Positions 26,011 through 34,517 of a DNA stretch of 64,000 nt are shown piece by piece. Position numbers and translations under genes: made by a program. The stretch lies in the NCBI GenBank assembly GCA_002083475.1, contig LWDI01000060.1, forward strand, positions 1-64,000. The letters run 5' to 3'. Numbering within the stretch: the first letter of the stretch is position 1; each line of letters opens with the position of its first letter. The DNA is from Proteobacteria bacterium SG_bin5 (lineage in GTDB: Bacteria > Pseudomonadota > Alphaproteobacteria > Sphingomonadales > Sphingomonadaceae). Under the pieces are notes generated by a model that did no database searches, had not been told where the DNA came from, and saw only the letters and a program-made list of their open reading frames with translations.

Positions 26011-26367
26011 ATGCGACTGACCATGACGTTTCTGATCCTCGTCCCCGGTGTCGCCCAGGCGGAGTTCGCGCCGCGCGGGGGGCTGCCGATCGACTTGCCG
26101 CGCGGCGCGATCGACCTTCGCGTAACCCCGCCCGGCCCCGCGCCCTGGCAGGACCTGCGCGCCGCGCGCGGCGCGATCCGCGAAGAGCGCGACGCGGGGC
26201 GGCTCTCGCGCGCCGAGGCGCGGGCGCTGCGGCGCGAGGCCTGGGTAATCGGCGCCGCGCTCGATCGCGCCGCCGCCGATGGGCTGTCGGCCTCCGAAGC
26301 CGCCGAGATCGAGCAGCGCTCGCGGGCGCTGCAAAGCATAACGCAGGCGCCGGGGCGGCGGCGGTAG
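26011..26367 (+). CDS. Small secreted Arg/Ala-rich protein
   Basis: 118-residue protein with a signal peptide (MRLTMTFLILVPGVAQA, cleavage after AQA). The mature part has a proline-rich start, then helices rich in Arg/Ala/Glu (DLRAARGAIREERDAGRLSRAEARALRREA) in a heptad-like pattern. Not recognised; the spacing of helices resembles periplasmic helical-hairpin proteins. Standalone gene flanked by inverted repeats downstream. Confidence 0.6.
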   Translation: MRLTMTFLILVPGVAQAEFAPRGGLPIDLPRGAIDLRVTPPGPAPWQDLRAARGAIREERDAGRLSRAEARALRREAWVIGAALDRAAADGLSASEAAEIEQRSRALQSITQAPGRRR

Positions 26368-26373
26368 TTTTTT

Positions 26374-26582
26374 CTCACGCTAAGACGCGAAGGCGCGAAG
26401 CGGGGCAAAAAATCGCGCGAAGCGATTTTGATCGTCGGTCGATCGACTCACACAAAGCCACGAAGCCACGAAAGGCTTTCTTCGTGGCTTCGTGGCTTCG
26501 TGTGAGATTTCGGACCGTTGATGAAAAGCGCTTCGCGCGGAGTCGAAGCGCCTTCGCGCCTTTGCGGCTTCGCGTGAGACGC
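26374..26582. repeat. Nested inverted repeats, family G
   Basis: Outer pair: TCTCACGCTAAGACGCGAAG near 26375 and CTTTGCGGCTTCGCGTGAGA near 26559. Inner pair: CACACAAAGCCACGAAGCCA near 26450 and TTCGTGGCTTCGTGTGAG near 26488. The whole gap between the small secreted-protein gene and the sirtuin gene is filled by this structure; no ORF seen. Similar in design to the 18304-18549 cluster but different in sequence. Confidence 0.75.
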
Positions 26583-26603
26583 CAAAGCGGCTAGCCTGCG
26601 ACC

Positions 26604-27299
26604 ATGCAAAACCTCGTCATCCTCACCGGCGCCGGCATCTCCGCCGAATCGGGCATCGCCACTTTTCGCGGCCCCGGCGGGCTGTGGGAGGGGCACCGGG
26701 TCGAGGACGTTTGCACCCCGCAAGCGCTCGCGCGCGATCCGGCGCTCGTCCACCGCTTCTACGATCTGCGGCGCGCCGCGCTCGCGGGCGTTGCGCCCAA
26801 TGCCGCGCACCACGCGCTCGCCCGGCTCGATGCGGCATGGCCGGGCGAGCTGCTGATCGTCACCCAGAATGTCGACGATCTGCACGAGCGCGCCGGGGCC
26901 AAGCGGCTGCTGCATATGCATGGCGAGCTCAACGCGGCGCTCTGTGCCGCCTGCGGCGCGCGCCAGCGCTGGGCAGGGGCGCTGCCGCCCGGCACCGCCT
27001 GCCCCAATTGCGGCGCGCCCGCGCTGCGCCCCGACATCGTCTTCTTCGGCGAAATGCCCTATGACATGGGGCGGATCGAGGAAGCGCTCGCCGCCGCCGA
27101 TCTGTTCGTCTCGATCGGCACTTCGGGCGCGGTCTATCCCGCCGCGGGCTTCGTGCGGCTGGCGCGCGCTTATGGCGCGCGCACCCTCGAACTCAATTTG
27201 GAGCCTTCCGAAGGCAGCGGCTGGTTCGACGAAAGCCGCCTCGGGCCGGCGAGCGTCCTCGTGCCCGCTTGGGTGGGAACGCTGCTCGAAACCCCCTAG
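26604..27299 (+). CDS. cobB: NAD-dependent protein deacylase (sirtuin)
   Basis: 231-residue Sir2-family enzyme removing acyl groups from lysines using NAD. GAGISAESGIATFRG NAD-binding motif at the N-terminus, TQNVDDLHERAG, catalytic His in LLHMHGEL, zinc-binding CAACG and CPNCG, then PDIVFFGEMPY and FVSIGTSGAVYPAAGF. The Y/R positions typical of class III desuccinylases (FxxxR pattern HRFYDLRRAA) are present. Normal length. Free-standing between repeats and a secreted-protein gene. Confidence 0.94.
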   Translation: MQNLVILTGAGISAESGIATFRGPGGLWEGHRVEDVCTPQALARDPALVHRFYDLRRAALAGVAPNAAHHALARLDAAWPGELLIVTQNVDDLHERAGAKRLLHMHGELNAALCAACGARQRWAGALPPGTACPNCGAPALRPDIVFFGEMPYDMGRIEEALAAADLFVSIGTSGAVYPAAGFVRLARAYGARTLELNLEPSEGSGWFDESRLGPASVLVPAWVGTLLETP

Positions 27300-27410
27300 C
27301 GCCGGGAGCGGCATGGGCATAGCCTCGCCGCCGGTCGGAGCGAGTCCGGCTGGCGAAGGGGCGCGTTTCGCGCAACGGGGCGCGCCGCTCGAACGAACGA
27401 GGGGAAGCAC

Positions 27411-28196
27411 ATGAAAGCCTATCTATTGGGCGCCGCGCTGGTCGCGGTCGCCGCGCCGGCTGCCGCGCAATCACCGTTCGATGGCACCTACCGCATGGAC
27501 ATCGCCTCCGCACAACTACCCAAGAAGCCGCTCAACCGCGCGCTCAAGGCGGGCGTGTACCGCTGCGATTGCGACACACCGCTCGAGGTCAAAGCCGATG
27601 GCCAATGGCACAAGGTCTCGGGCCAGGCCTATAGCGACGAAATGCGTGTCGAGGCGGTTGACGACAATCGACTGCGGATGGAAGGCCGCAAAGGCAGCAA
27701 GCCCAGCTTCGCCTCGGACGAGACGGTATCGCCCGATGGCATGACCGTCAATTGGACGAGCATCGAATACAGCGCGACCGATGGCAAGCCGGTCAATGCC
27801 TCGGGCAAGGACAAGCGCGTCGGGGCGCTACCCGTCGCAGGGCTGCACCGCATCAACGGCGGCTGGGTGACGGTGACCGACGGCCTTCAGGTCGATCCCG
27901 CCGGCATCACCATGACTTTCAAGCCGATCTCGGGTGGCATGTCGCGCACCGCGGGCACGGGCGAGACTTACGAGGCGAAATTCGGCGGCCCCGCAGTGCC
28001 GTTGCGCAACGATCCCGCCGGCACGATGGTCGCGGTCCGCCAGATCAGCCCGACCAAGTTCGAGGAGCGGATGATGCGCAACGGCAAGCTGCGCGCCATC
28101 CTCACCTATGAAATGAAGCCCGACGGCAAGATCTTCGCGACCAATTACAATCCGATCCAGAAGACCACCGCGACGATCACGATGACCAAGCAATGA
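27411..28196 (+). CDS. Hypothetical secreted protein
   Basis: 261 residues with a signal peptide (LLGAALVAVAAPAAAQS). The mature part is beta-rich with repeated turns (SPFDGTYRMDIASAQLP, GQWHKVSGQAYSDEMRVEAVDDNRLRMEGRK) and a lipocalin-like look, containing one CDC pair (YRCDCDTPLEV). Not recognised. Preceded by GGGGAAGCAC close to the ATG, a fair ribosome site. It is followed after 52 bases by a SnoaL-like gene on the same strand. Confidence 0.65.
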   Translation: MKAYLLGAALVAVAAPAAAQSPFDGTYRMDIASAQLPKKPLNRALKAGVYRCDCDTPLEVKADGQWHKVSGQAYSDEMRVEAVDDNRLRMEGRKGSKPSFASDETVSPDGMTVNWTSIEYSATDGKPVNASGKDKRVGALPVAGLHRINGGWVTVTDGLQVDPAGITMTFKPISGGMSRTAGTGETYEAKFGGPAVPLRNDPAGTMVAVRQISPTKFEERMMRNGKLRAILTYEMKPDGKIFATNYNPIQKTTATITMTKQ

Positions 28197-28248
28197 AGCT
28201 GCGGCCTCCGCCGACGAGGCGGAGGTGCTCTTCGTTCGGGAGGCGGGC

Positions 28249-28755
28249 ATGACCGAGGAAGAAAGCCGCAACGCCGCGATCATCCGGCGCCAGCATGACT
28301 TGCTCTCGGCGGGCGAGGTCGACGCGGCGGTCGCGCAATGGGCGGACCCGGCGGAAAATCACGGCCGCCCGGTGCCGCGCCAGGTGATCGGCGCGATCCT
28401 GCGCGACATCCTGCGCACCTTTCCCGATCTGTCCTTCCCGATCGAGGAACTGGTCGCGAGCGGCCCCAATGTGATCGCGCGCTGCCGCTTTCGCGGCACG
28501 CATCGCGGGGTGGGCGAACTGCCGATCAATGGCGGGCTGATGATCGGCGTCGCGCCGACCGAGCGCTTCATGGATGTGCAGCACCTGCACTGGTATCGGC
28601 TGGCGGACGGGCTGATCGTCGCCCACCGCGCCAATCGCGACGATGTGGCGATGATGCAGCAATTGGGCCTGCTGCCCCCGATCGATTTCGATTACCGCAA
28701 GCTCGGCGCCGCCCCGCCCCCGGGCGCGGCGCTTTCGGGCGCCGAGCCAGGCTGA
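28249..28755 (+). CDS. SnoaL-like polyketide-cyclase-family protein
   Basis: 168-residue NTF2-like fold protein: a helical start (ESRNAAIIRRQHDLLSAGEV), NHGRPVPRQVIGAILRDILRTFPDLSFPIEELVASG (family pattern) and a DVQHLHWYRLADGLIVAHRANRDD ending match the ester-cyclase/SnoaL group. Reaction unknown; relatives catalyse aldol closure or bind small molecules. Start at ATG giving MTEEESRN; codons upstream lack resemblance. Convergent with the nitrilase gene. Confidence 0.8.
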   Translation: MTEEESRNAAIIRRQHDLLSAGEVDAAVAQWADPAENHGRPVPRQVIGAILRDILRTFPDLSFPIEELVASGPNVIARCRFRGTHRGVGELPINGGLMIGVAPTERFMDVQHLHWYRLADGLIVAHRANRDDVAMMQQLGLLPPIDFDYRKLGAAPPPGAALSGAEPG

Positions 28756-28767
28756 GCGCGCGGGGGG

Positions 28768-29712
28768 TTAGACCACCCCCGGCTGCTCGCGCCGATCGAC
28801 GCGCAGCTCGAAAATATCGGGCCGGTTGTAATGGCCGTCGACGTCGAGCGACACGAGTCCCCGCCCGATCGCCATCAGATCGAGATCGGCGGTGAGGATC
28901 GTCTCTTCGCCTTCCGCGATCGCCAGGATCGAGGCATCGGGGGCGATGATCGCGCTGCCGCCGGTCTGGAGCACGCCTTCGGGCATCCCCTTCAGCAGCG
29001 CCTCGGCATCGGCGTCGCCGCCCGCCAGCGCCAGCCCTTCGAGCACTTGGTCGCGCGTCTGCACCGTGCCGGCGGCGAGCACGAAGCAGCGCCCCTCGAA
29101 GGCATAATGGCGGCTCGCGAGAATATGCACGTCGCGCACCGTCGGCCAGGCGGCGACATGCACCGCCTCGCCCGCGTGGTGGAGCGTCGCGCGCACCAGC
29201 GGCATCCAATGTTCCCAGCAGATCGCCTGGCCGATCCGCCCCCAGCCGGCGTCGTGGCTGGTGAGCGTCGAGCCGTCGCCGCGCGCCCAGATCAGCCGCT
29301 CGCCATGCGTCGGCACGAGCTTGCGATGCTTGATCGGCGGCGCGTACGGGCGCAGCAGCATTTGCGTGTTCTTGAGGCTCGATCGCACCCGCTCATGCGC
29401 GCCGACCGAGACATAGGCGCCCGCCGCGTCGACCAGCGCCTGGAGCGGCTCGAGCCGGGGGTCGTCCGCGCGCAGCGCCTCGTCGAGCAGCAGCGCATGG
29501 AGCGCCTGCGTGCCGCGCTGGTCCCACAGCGCGGCGCCCGGCGCCTCGTCGAGCCAGATCGGATAGCCGCCGAGGAACGTCTCGCCGAAGCCGATCATCC
29601 GCGCCCCGCTATCGAGCGCGTCGCGCAGCTGCTGGACCATGCGGGTGATGCCGTGGCTCACCGCGATCGGCACGGGCGCTGCTTGCACCACCGCCGCCTT
29701 GATCTGTTTCAT
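28768..29712 (-). CDS. Nitrilase-superfamily carbon-nitrogen hydrolase
   Basis: 314-residue hydrolase with the Glu-Lys-Cys triad visible: GFGETFLGGYP, KHRKLVPTHGERL and GQAICWEHWMPL. The C-E-H-W context matches the branch-1 nitrilase/cyanide hydratase type rather than amidases. It would convert an organic nitrile to an acid plus ammonia in the cytoplasm. The start ATG overlaps the stop of era by four bases, so it is expressed as the tail of the era transcript, an unusual partner for a core GTPase. Confidence 0.9.
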   Translation of the reverse strand: MKQIKAAVVQAAPVPIAVSHGITRMVQQLRDALDSGARMIGFGETFLGGYPIWLDEAPGAALWDQRGTQALHALLLDEALRADDPRLEPLQALVDAAGAYVSVGAHERVRSSLKNTQMLLRPYAPPIKHRKLVPTHGERLIWARGDGSTLTSHDAGWGRIGQAICWEHWMPLVRATLHHAGEAVHVAAWPTVRDVHILASRHYAFEGRCFVLAAGTVQTRDQVLEGLALAGGDADAEALLKGMPEGVLQTGGSAIIAPDASILAIAEGEETILTADLDLMAIGRGLVSLDVDGHYNRPDIFELRVDRREQPGVV

Positions 29713-30620
29713 TCGACCCAATCCAATCCGATGTCGTTGTAAAAACCGCGATCCTCGTCCCAATCGGCCTTCACCTTCACGTGCAGGTAAAGATGCACGG
29801 GATGACCGAGCAGGGCGGCGAGTTCGGCCCGCGCGCGCGCGCCGATCTCCCGGATTCTCGCGCCGCCCTTGCCCAGCACGATCGCGCGCTGCGTCGGGCG
29901 GGCGACGAGGATTTGTTGGTGGATTTCGACCGAGCCATCGGGCCGCTCGCTATATTTCTCGGTCTCGATCGCGCTCGCATAGGGCAGTTCGGCGTGGAGC
30001 TGGAGATAAAGCTGCTCGCGCGTGATCTCGGCGGCGAGCGCGCGCTCGGTCGCGTCCGACACCTGATCCTCGGGGAAATGCCATGGCCCCTCGGGCACGG
30101 CGGCGGCGAGCGTTGCCTTGAGCTCGGCCAAGCCGTCGCCGGTTTGCGCCGAGACGAAGAAGGTTTCGTCGAAGGCCGCCAGCTCGTTGAGCTTTTGGGC
30201 ATGGCCGAGGAGGCGCGCCTTGTCCGCCAGATCGACCTTGTTGAGCACCAGGAATTTGCGCTCGGGGCGGCCGGCGAGCGCTTCGGCGATCGGCGCCACT
30301 TTCGGCCCGAGCCCGCCCTTGGCGTCGACCACCAGCGCGATCAGATCGGCGCCTTCGGCCCCGCCCCAAGCGGCGGCGACCATCGCCCGGTCGAGCCGGC
30401 GCTGCGGCTCGAAAATGCCCGGCGTATCGACGAGCAACAATTGCGCTTGCCCCTCGATCGCGACGCCCAGCAAACGCGTGCGCGTGGTTTGCGCCTTGGG
30501 GCTGACGATCGCGACCTTCTGGCCCACGAGCGCGTTGACGAGCGTCGACTTGCCCGCATTGGGCGCGCCAACCACGGCGACGACGCCGCATTGGGTGGGG
30601 GAGTGAGAATTATCGTTCAA
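29709..30620 (-). CDS. era: GTPase Era
   Basis: 303-residue GTPase needed for 16S rRNA 3' end maturation and small-subunit assembly. G1 GAPNAGKST, G3 DTPG, G4 NKVD and the C-terminal KH domain with VLGKGGARIREIGARAR. The first credible start is TTG at 30620, whose bases overlap the TGA of the GIY-YIG gene (TTGA), so translation is coupled. Core gene order lepB-rnc-era is kept, but a GIY-YIG gene and repeats separate rnc from era. Confidence 0.95.
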   Translation of the reverse strand: MNDNSHSPTQCGVVAVVGAPNAGKSTLVNALVGQKVAIVSPKAQTTRTRLLGVAIEGQAQLLLVDTPGIFEPQRRLDRAMVAAAWGGAEGADLIALVVDAKGGLGPKVAPIAEALAGRPERKFLVLNKVDLADKARLLGHAQKLNELAAFDETFFVSAQTGDGLAELKATLAAAVPEGPWHFPEDQVSDATERALAAEITREQLYLQLHAELPYASAIETEKYSERPDGSVEIHQQILVARPTQRAIVLGKGGARIREIGARARAELAALLGHPVHLYLHVKVKADWDEDRGFYNDIGLDWVE

Positions 30621-30928
30621 ACCAAATCCGTGCGCCCCGTGCCGGTGACGTCCGGCTTGCGGGCGAGCGCGGCAATGCGCTGCCAATCGCCGCGGATCAA
30701 GGCCCCTTTCTTGGCACGGCTCCATCCCTTGATCTGACGCTCGGCGGCGAGTGCTTCCAAACGCGTGGGGAAAGCTTGCGACCAAACGAGTGTCACGGGC
30801 AAACGATCGGATGTAAATCCGGCTATCAACCCGGCTTGATGTTGGGCGACGCGACGATCGAGGTCATCGGTATGCCCAACGTAATAGGCGCCGCCACGAC
30901 AGTGGAGCATATAGGCCCAGAAGGCCAT
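30617..30928 (-). CDS. GIY-YIG nuclease-family protein
   Basis: 103-residue single-domain GIY-YIG protein: YMLHC and YYVGHT (the GIY/YIG pair), DLDRRVAQHQAG with the catalytic Arg, RLPVTLVW, and EALAAERQIKGWSRAKKGALI with the Glu. Small proteins of this UPF0213-like type have no established role and are thought to act as DNA structure nucleases. It lies between rnc and era in an otherwise conserved core operon and its stop overlaps the era start. Start at ATG giving MAFWAYML; an extended frame upstream is only the 15-base tandem repeat. Confidence 0.88.
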   Translation of the reverse strand: MAFWAYMLHCRGGAYYVGHTDDLDRRVAQHQAGLIAGFTSDRLPVTLVWSQAFPTRLEALAAERQIKGWSRAKKGALIRGDWQRIAALARKPDVTGTGRTDLV

Positions 30929-30944
30929 GCTATTCTCCTTTCTT

Positions 30945-30989
30945 GGTCTGCCCGACGATGGTCTGCCCGACGATGGTCTGCCCGACAAT
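30945..30989. repeat. Tandem repeat, three 15-base units
   Basis: GGTCTGCCCGACGAT at 30945, 30960 and (with one change) 30975. Directly upstream of the GIY-YIG gene; in frame it would encode GRPSS repeats if the gene started earlier. Confidence 0.85.
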
Positions 30990-31000
30990 GCCATTCAATA

Positions 31001-31240
31001 CCCGTTCGTGCTGAGCTTGTCGAAGCACGGCTTTGCCTTTCGGCGCATGGACAACGGCGCGCCGGCTCGAAAGCAGGACGGCCCTTCGACAAGCTCAGGG
31101 CGAACGGGGATGAGCTGCTGCGTCCTGCTTCGGCCGTTCGTGCTAAGCTCGTCGAAGCACGGCTTTGCCTTTCGGCGCATGGACAACGGCGCGCCGGCTC
31201 GAAAGCAGGACTGCCCTTCGACGAGCTCAGGGCGAACGGG
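31001..31240. repeat. Two direct copies of hairpin repeat, family E
   Basis: Copies of about 107 bases at 31001-31109 and 31134-31240, nearly identical, in the same orientation, 24 bases apart. Each begins with CCGTTCGTGCTGAGCTTGTC-like sequence and ends with its inverted version (TTCGACAAGCTCAGGGCGAA), enclosing a middle with TTTCGGCGCATGGACAACGG. The 380-base gap between the GIY-YIG and rnc genes holds only these and the 15-base tandem. Single family E copies lie at 38321, 43310 and 51939. Confidence 0.88.
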
Positions 31241-31308
31241 TAGGTGCGTGGCGCGCTCTCGCGAATTCGTCTTGAGCGCCTTCAGCCCTCGCGCGCACGA
31301 TCCCGCGT

Positions 31309-31974
31309 TCAGCCTTCCAACCGCGCGAGCAGCGTCGCCGCCGCCGCCGTTTCGGCTTCCTGTTTCGAGCCGCCGGTCGCGGTCGCCTCGGCGAGATTGC
31401 CCAGGCTCACGCGCACGGTGAAGCGTGGGGCATGGTGGGGGCCGGCGCGTTCGATCACGGCATAATCGGGCGGACGGCGATTGTGGGCGGCGGCCCATTC
31501 CTGCAGCGCCGATTTGGGATGCTGCGGCGCGCGCAGATCGGCCTCGACGCGCGACGCCCACAGCCGCCGCACCGCCGCGCGCGCCGCCGCCAGCCCCTGC
31601 TCCAGATAAAGGGCGCCGATCAGCGCTTCGACCACGTCGCCGAGCACATTGTCCGAATCCGAAGCGCCATCGTCGCGCGCTTGCTTGCCGAGCTGGAGAT
31701 GCGCCGACACCCCCAGGCCGCGCGCGATTTCGGCGCAAACCGGGCCGGTGACGAGCGCGTTGAGCCGCTTCGACAATTGCCCTTCGCTCTCGCCCGGAAA
31801 GCGTTCGTAAAGCCACTCGGCCATCGCCAGCGCGAGCACGCGGTCGCCCAGAAATTCGAGCCGCTCATAATGATCGGCGCTGCGGCTGCCATGCGTTAGC
31901 GCGCGCTCGTAGAGCGCTAGATCGCGCGGCGGCGCGCCGAGCGCGGCTTCCAGCCAAGTCGCGAGCGCGCTCAA
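31309..31974 (-). CDS. rnc: Ribonuclease III
   Basis: 221-residue double-strand-specific RNase. Signature ERLEFLGDRVLALAMAEWLY, DNVLGDVVEALIGALYLEQG with catalytic Glu, and a C-terminal dsRBD (PKSALQEWAAAHN, TGGSKQEAETAAAATLL). The start is best placed at a TTG (31974) that overlaps the lepB TGA as TTGA; this gives normal family length, whereas the longer open frame would run into lepB. Translationally coupled to lepB. Confidence 0.95.
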   Translation of the reverse strand: MSALATWLEAALGAPPRDLALYERALTHGSRSADHYERLEFLGDRVLALAMAEWLYERFPGESEGQLSKRLNALVTGPVCAEIARGLGVSAHLQLGKQARDDGASDSDNVLGDVVEALIGALYLEQGLAAARAAVRRLWASRVEADLRAPQHPKSALQEWAAAHNRRPPDYAVIERAGPHHAPRFTVRVSLGNLAEATATGGSKQEAETAAAATLLARLEG

Positions 31975-32816
31975 AAGCGTTTCCCGATCCGGTTCCAGCG
32001 CGCCGCACTCACCCAGGTCCAGGGGAGCAGCCACCGCGCGCTGCCATCGGTCGAAAAGAACATCAACTGGGCTTTCCCCTCCAGATTTTCGAGCGGCACG
32101 AAGCCGATGCCGCCGCCCGGCACCGGCGGGAAGCGGCTGTCGGCGCTGTCGTCGCGATTGTCCCCCATCATGAACACATGGCCCGCGGGCACGTGGAAAA
32201 CGGGGGTGTCATCCCCCTGCGAGGCGCCGCGATCGAGCACGATATAATGCCGCCCGCTCGGCAAGGTCTCGCGATAAGCGGCGTAATGGCAATAGAATTT
32301 TCCCCTGATCACCTCGCGATAGGGCTCGGCGCATTTGTCGAAGCCGTAATTGGGGGTGAGCGGGATGCGGAAATCATTCAGTCGAGCAAGCGGCAACTTG
32401 CGCCCGTTCAGGATCACTTGGCCGCGCACCATCTGGATCGAATCGCCGGGCAAGCCGATCACGCGCTTGATATAATCGTCGCGCGCGAGCGGGGGCGCCT
32501 TGAACACGGCGATGTCGCCGCGTTCGGGCAGCCGCCCGAAAATCCGCCCCGGGATCAGCGGCGCGCTGAACGGCAGGCTGTGGCGCGAATAGCCGTAACT
32601 CCATTTGGAGACGATCAGATAGTCGCCGATCAACAGCCGCGGCAGCATCGATTCGGACGGGATGACGAAGGGCGAGAAGAGGAAGCTGCGAAAGATCGCC
32701 ACGCCCAGCACCAGCCAGAGCAGGAACCACAAGGTTTCGCGCAATTCGCGCAGCACCGAGCGCCGCGCGCGCGGCGGGGCAGCGTCGGCGGGCGGCGGCG
32801 CGGGGACGTGATCCAT
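31971..32816 (-). CDS. lepB: Signal peptidase I
   Basis: 281-residue inner-membrane serine protease releasing exported proteins. One N-terminal membrane segment (TLWFLLWLVLGVAIFRSFLF), nucleophile in IPSESMLPRLLIGD, catalytic Lys in DDYIKRVIGLPGDSI, and VFMMGDNRDDSADSR near the C-terminus. Starts the lepB-rnc operon; the upstream 174 bases are shared with the divergent pgi gene. Confidence 0.96.
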   Translation of the reverse strand: MDHVPAPPPADAAPPRARRSVLRELRETLWFLLWLVLGVAIFRSFLFSPFVIPSESMLPRLLIGDYLIVSKWSYGYSRHSLPFSAPLIPGRIFGRLPERGDIAVFKAPPLARDDYIKRVIGLPGDSIQMVRGQVILNGRKLPLARLNDFRIPLTPNYGFDKCAEPYREVIRGKFYCHYAAYRETLPSGRHYIVLDRGASQGDDTPVFHVPAGHVFMMGDNRDDSADSRFPPVPGGGIGFVPLENLEGKAQLMFFSTDGSARWLLPWTWVSAARWNRIGKRF

Positions 32817-32990
32817 CGTCCGCGCGCTCTGCGCCGGTGCGCCGAGGGCGTCAAGCCACCGGCCCCGGGTGCGTTGCGCTGGGGAAGCTTATGGTGGTGA
32901 GGGCGCGCATGCATCGCCATCGCCGCCGGGGGTGGCGAGGGGGGCGGGGCTGGGCTAGGGGCGGGCCTCACGCCTAAGGGGATAAGCCGC

Positions 32991-34487
32991 ATGACCGCCT
33001 GGGACGCCATCGCCGCGCTCGACCGCGCCACGTTGCAAGCGCTGTTCGCCGCCGATCCCGATCGGCTGAAGCGGCTGACGCTCGATGTGGCGGGCATCCA
33101 TTTCGATTGGTCCAAAACGCATCTGACGGCGGCAGCGCTCGCCACCTTCGAGCAGCTCGCCCGCGAGCGCGATCTGGCGGGCAAGCGCGAGGCGCTGTTC
33201 GCCGGCGCGCCGATCAATGCCACCGAAGACCGCGCCGCCGAGCATAGCGCCGAACGCGGCGAGGGCGCGCCCGAGGCGGTCGCGCGCGCGGCGCAGCTCC
33301 ACGCACGGATGCGCGCGCTGATCGACGCGATCGAGGCGGATGCCTTCGGGCCCATTCGCCATGTGCTCCACATTGGTATCGGCGGTTCGGCGCTGGGGCC
33401 GCAATTGCTGATCGACGCGCTCGGCCGCGACGAGCCGCGCTATGAGGTCGCGGTCGTCTCGAACGTCGACGCGCTCGCGCTGGAAGAGGCGTTCCGCCGC
33501 TTCGATCCGACCGCGACCTTGCTGGTGATCGCGAGCAAGACCTTCACCACCACCGAAACCCTGCTCAACGCCGATAGCGCGCTCGCTTGGTTGAGCGAGG
33601 GCGGGGTGGCCGACCCCTATGGCCGGGTCGTGGCCCTCACCGCCGCGCCCGAGCGCGCGGTTGCCTGGGGGGTGGACGACACGCGCGTGCTGCCCTTCGC
33701 CGAGTCGGTCGGCGGGCGTTATTCGCTCTGGTCGTCGATCGGCTTTCCGGCGGCGCTGGCGCTGGGGTGGGAGGCGTTCGAGGCGCTGCTCGATGGGGCG
33801 GCCGAGATGGACCGGCATTTCCGCCTCGCCGCGCTTCATGAAAACGCCCCCGCGCTCGCCGCCTTCGCCGATCTCTATTATGCGCAGGCCCGCCATGCCG
33901 AGACACGCGCGGTGTTCGCTTATGACGAACGGCTGCGGCTGCTCCCCCCCTATCTCCAGCAGCTCGAAATGGAATCGAACGGCAAGGGGGTGACGATCGA
34001 CGGCGCGCCGGTCGACCGCCCGACCGCGCCGATCACCTGGGGCGGGGTGGGGACCGACGCGCAGCACGCGGTGTTCCAACTGCTCCACCAGGGCACGCAT
34101 TTGGTGCCGGTCGAATTCGTCGCGGTGATCGAGCCGGGCGATACGCTCGCCGAGGCGCATCACCGGCAATTGCTGCTCAATGCCTTCGCGCAAGGCGCGG
34201 CGCTGATGGCGGGGCGCGCCAACCCCGATGATCCCGCGCGCGCTTATCCGGGCGATCGCCCGTCGAGCACCTTGCTGCTCGACACGCTCGATCCGCGCAC
34301 GCTCGGCGCGCTGATCGCATTTTACGAAGCGCGCACCTTCGTGAACGCGGTGCTGTTGGGGATCAATCCGTTCGATCAGTTCGGGGTCGAGCTGGGTAAG
34401 GAAATGGCCAAGGCGGCGGGGGCGGGGGGCGATTTCGATCCCTCCACCACCGATCTCATCGCCCGCGCCTTCGGCGACGCGGCTTAA
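32991..34487 (+). CDS. pgi: Glucose-6-phosphate isomerase
   Basis: 498-residue isomerase of glucose- and fructose-6-phosphate. Phosphate-binding GIGGSALGPQLLIDAL, ASKTFTTTETLLNADSAL, SVGGRYSLWSSIGFPAAL (signature 1), ESNGKGVTIDG, and FDQFGVELGKEMA (signature 2) with the catalytic Lys. Alphaproteobacterial length. Followed after about 30 bases by gor on the same strand, perhaps linking NADPH-producing sugar flow with glutathione reduction, though this is inference. Confidence 0.96.
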   Translation: MTAWDAIAALDRATLQALFAADPDRLKRLTLDVAGIHFDWSKTHLTAAALATFEQLARERDLAGKREALFAGAPINATEDRAAEHSAERGEGAPEAVARAAQLHARMRALIDAIEADAFGPIRHVLHIGIGGSALGPQLLIDALGRDEPRYEVAVVSNVDALALEEAFRRFDPTATLLVIASKTFTTTETLLNADSALAWLSEGGVADPYGRVVALTAAPERAVAWGVDDTRVLPFAESVGGRYSLWSSIGFPAALALGWEAFEALLDGAAEMDRHFRLAALHENAPALAAFADLYYAQARHAETRAVFAYDERLRLLPPYLQQLEMESNGKGVTIDGAPVDRPTAPITWGGVGTDAQHAVFQLLHQGTHLVPVEFVAVIEPGDTLAEAHHRQLLLNAFAQGAALMAGRANPDDPARAYPGDRPSSTLLLDTLDPRTLGALIAFYEARTFVNAVLLGINPFDQFGVELGKEMAKAAGAGGDFDPSTTDLIARAFGDAA

Positions 34488-34517
34488 CCAAGGACGTTTC
34501 TTGAACGGGGATTGGGC

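Noticed and set aside
30945..31240. Possible CRISPR array
   Set aside because: The 15-base units have no spacers and the two 107-base copies are whole hairpin repeats; no cas genes.
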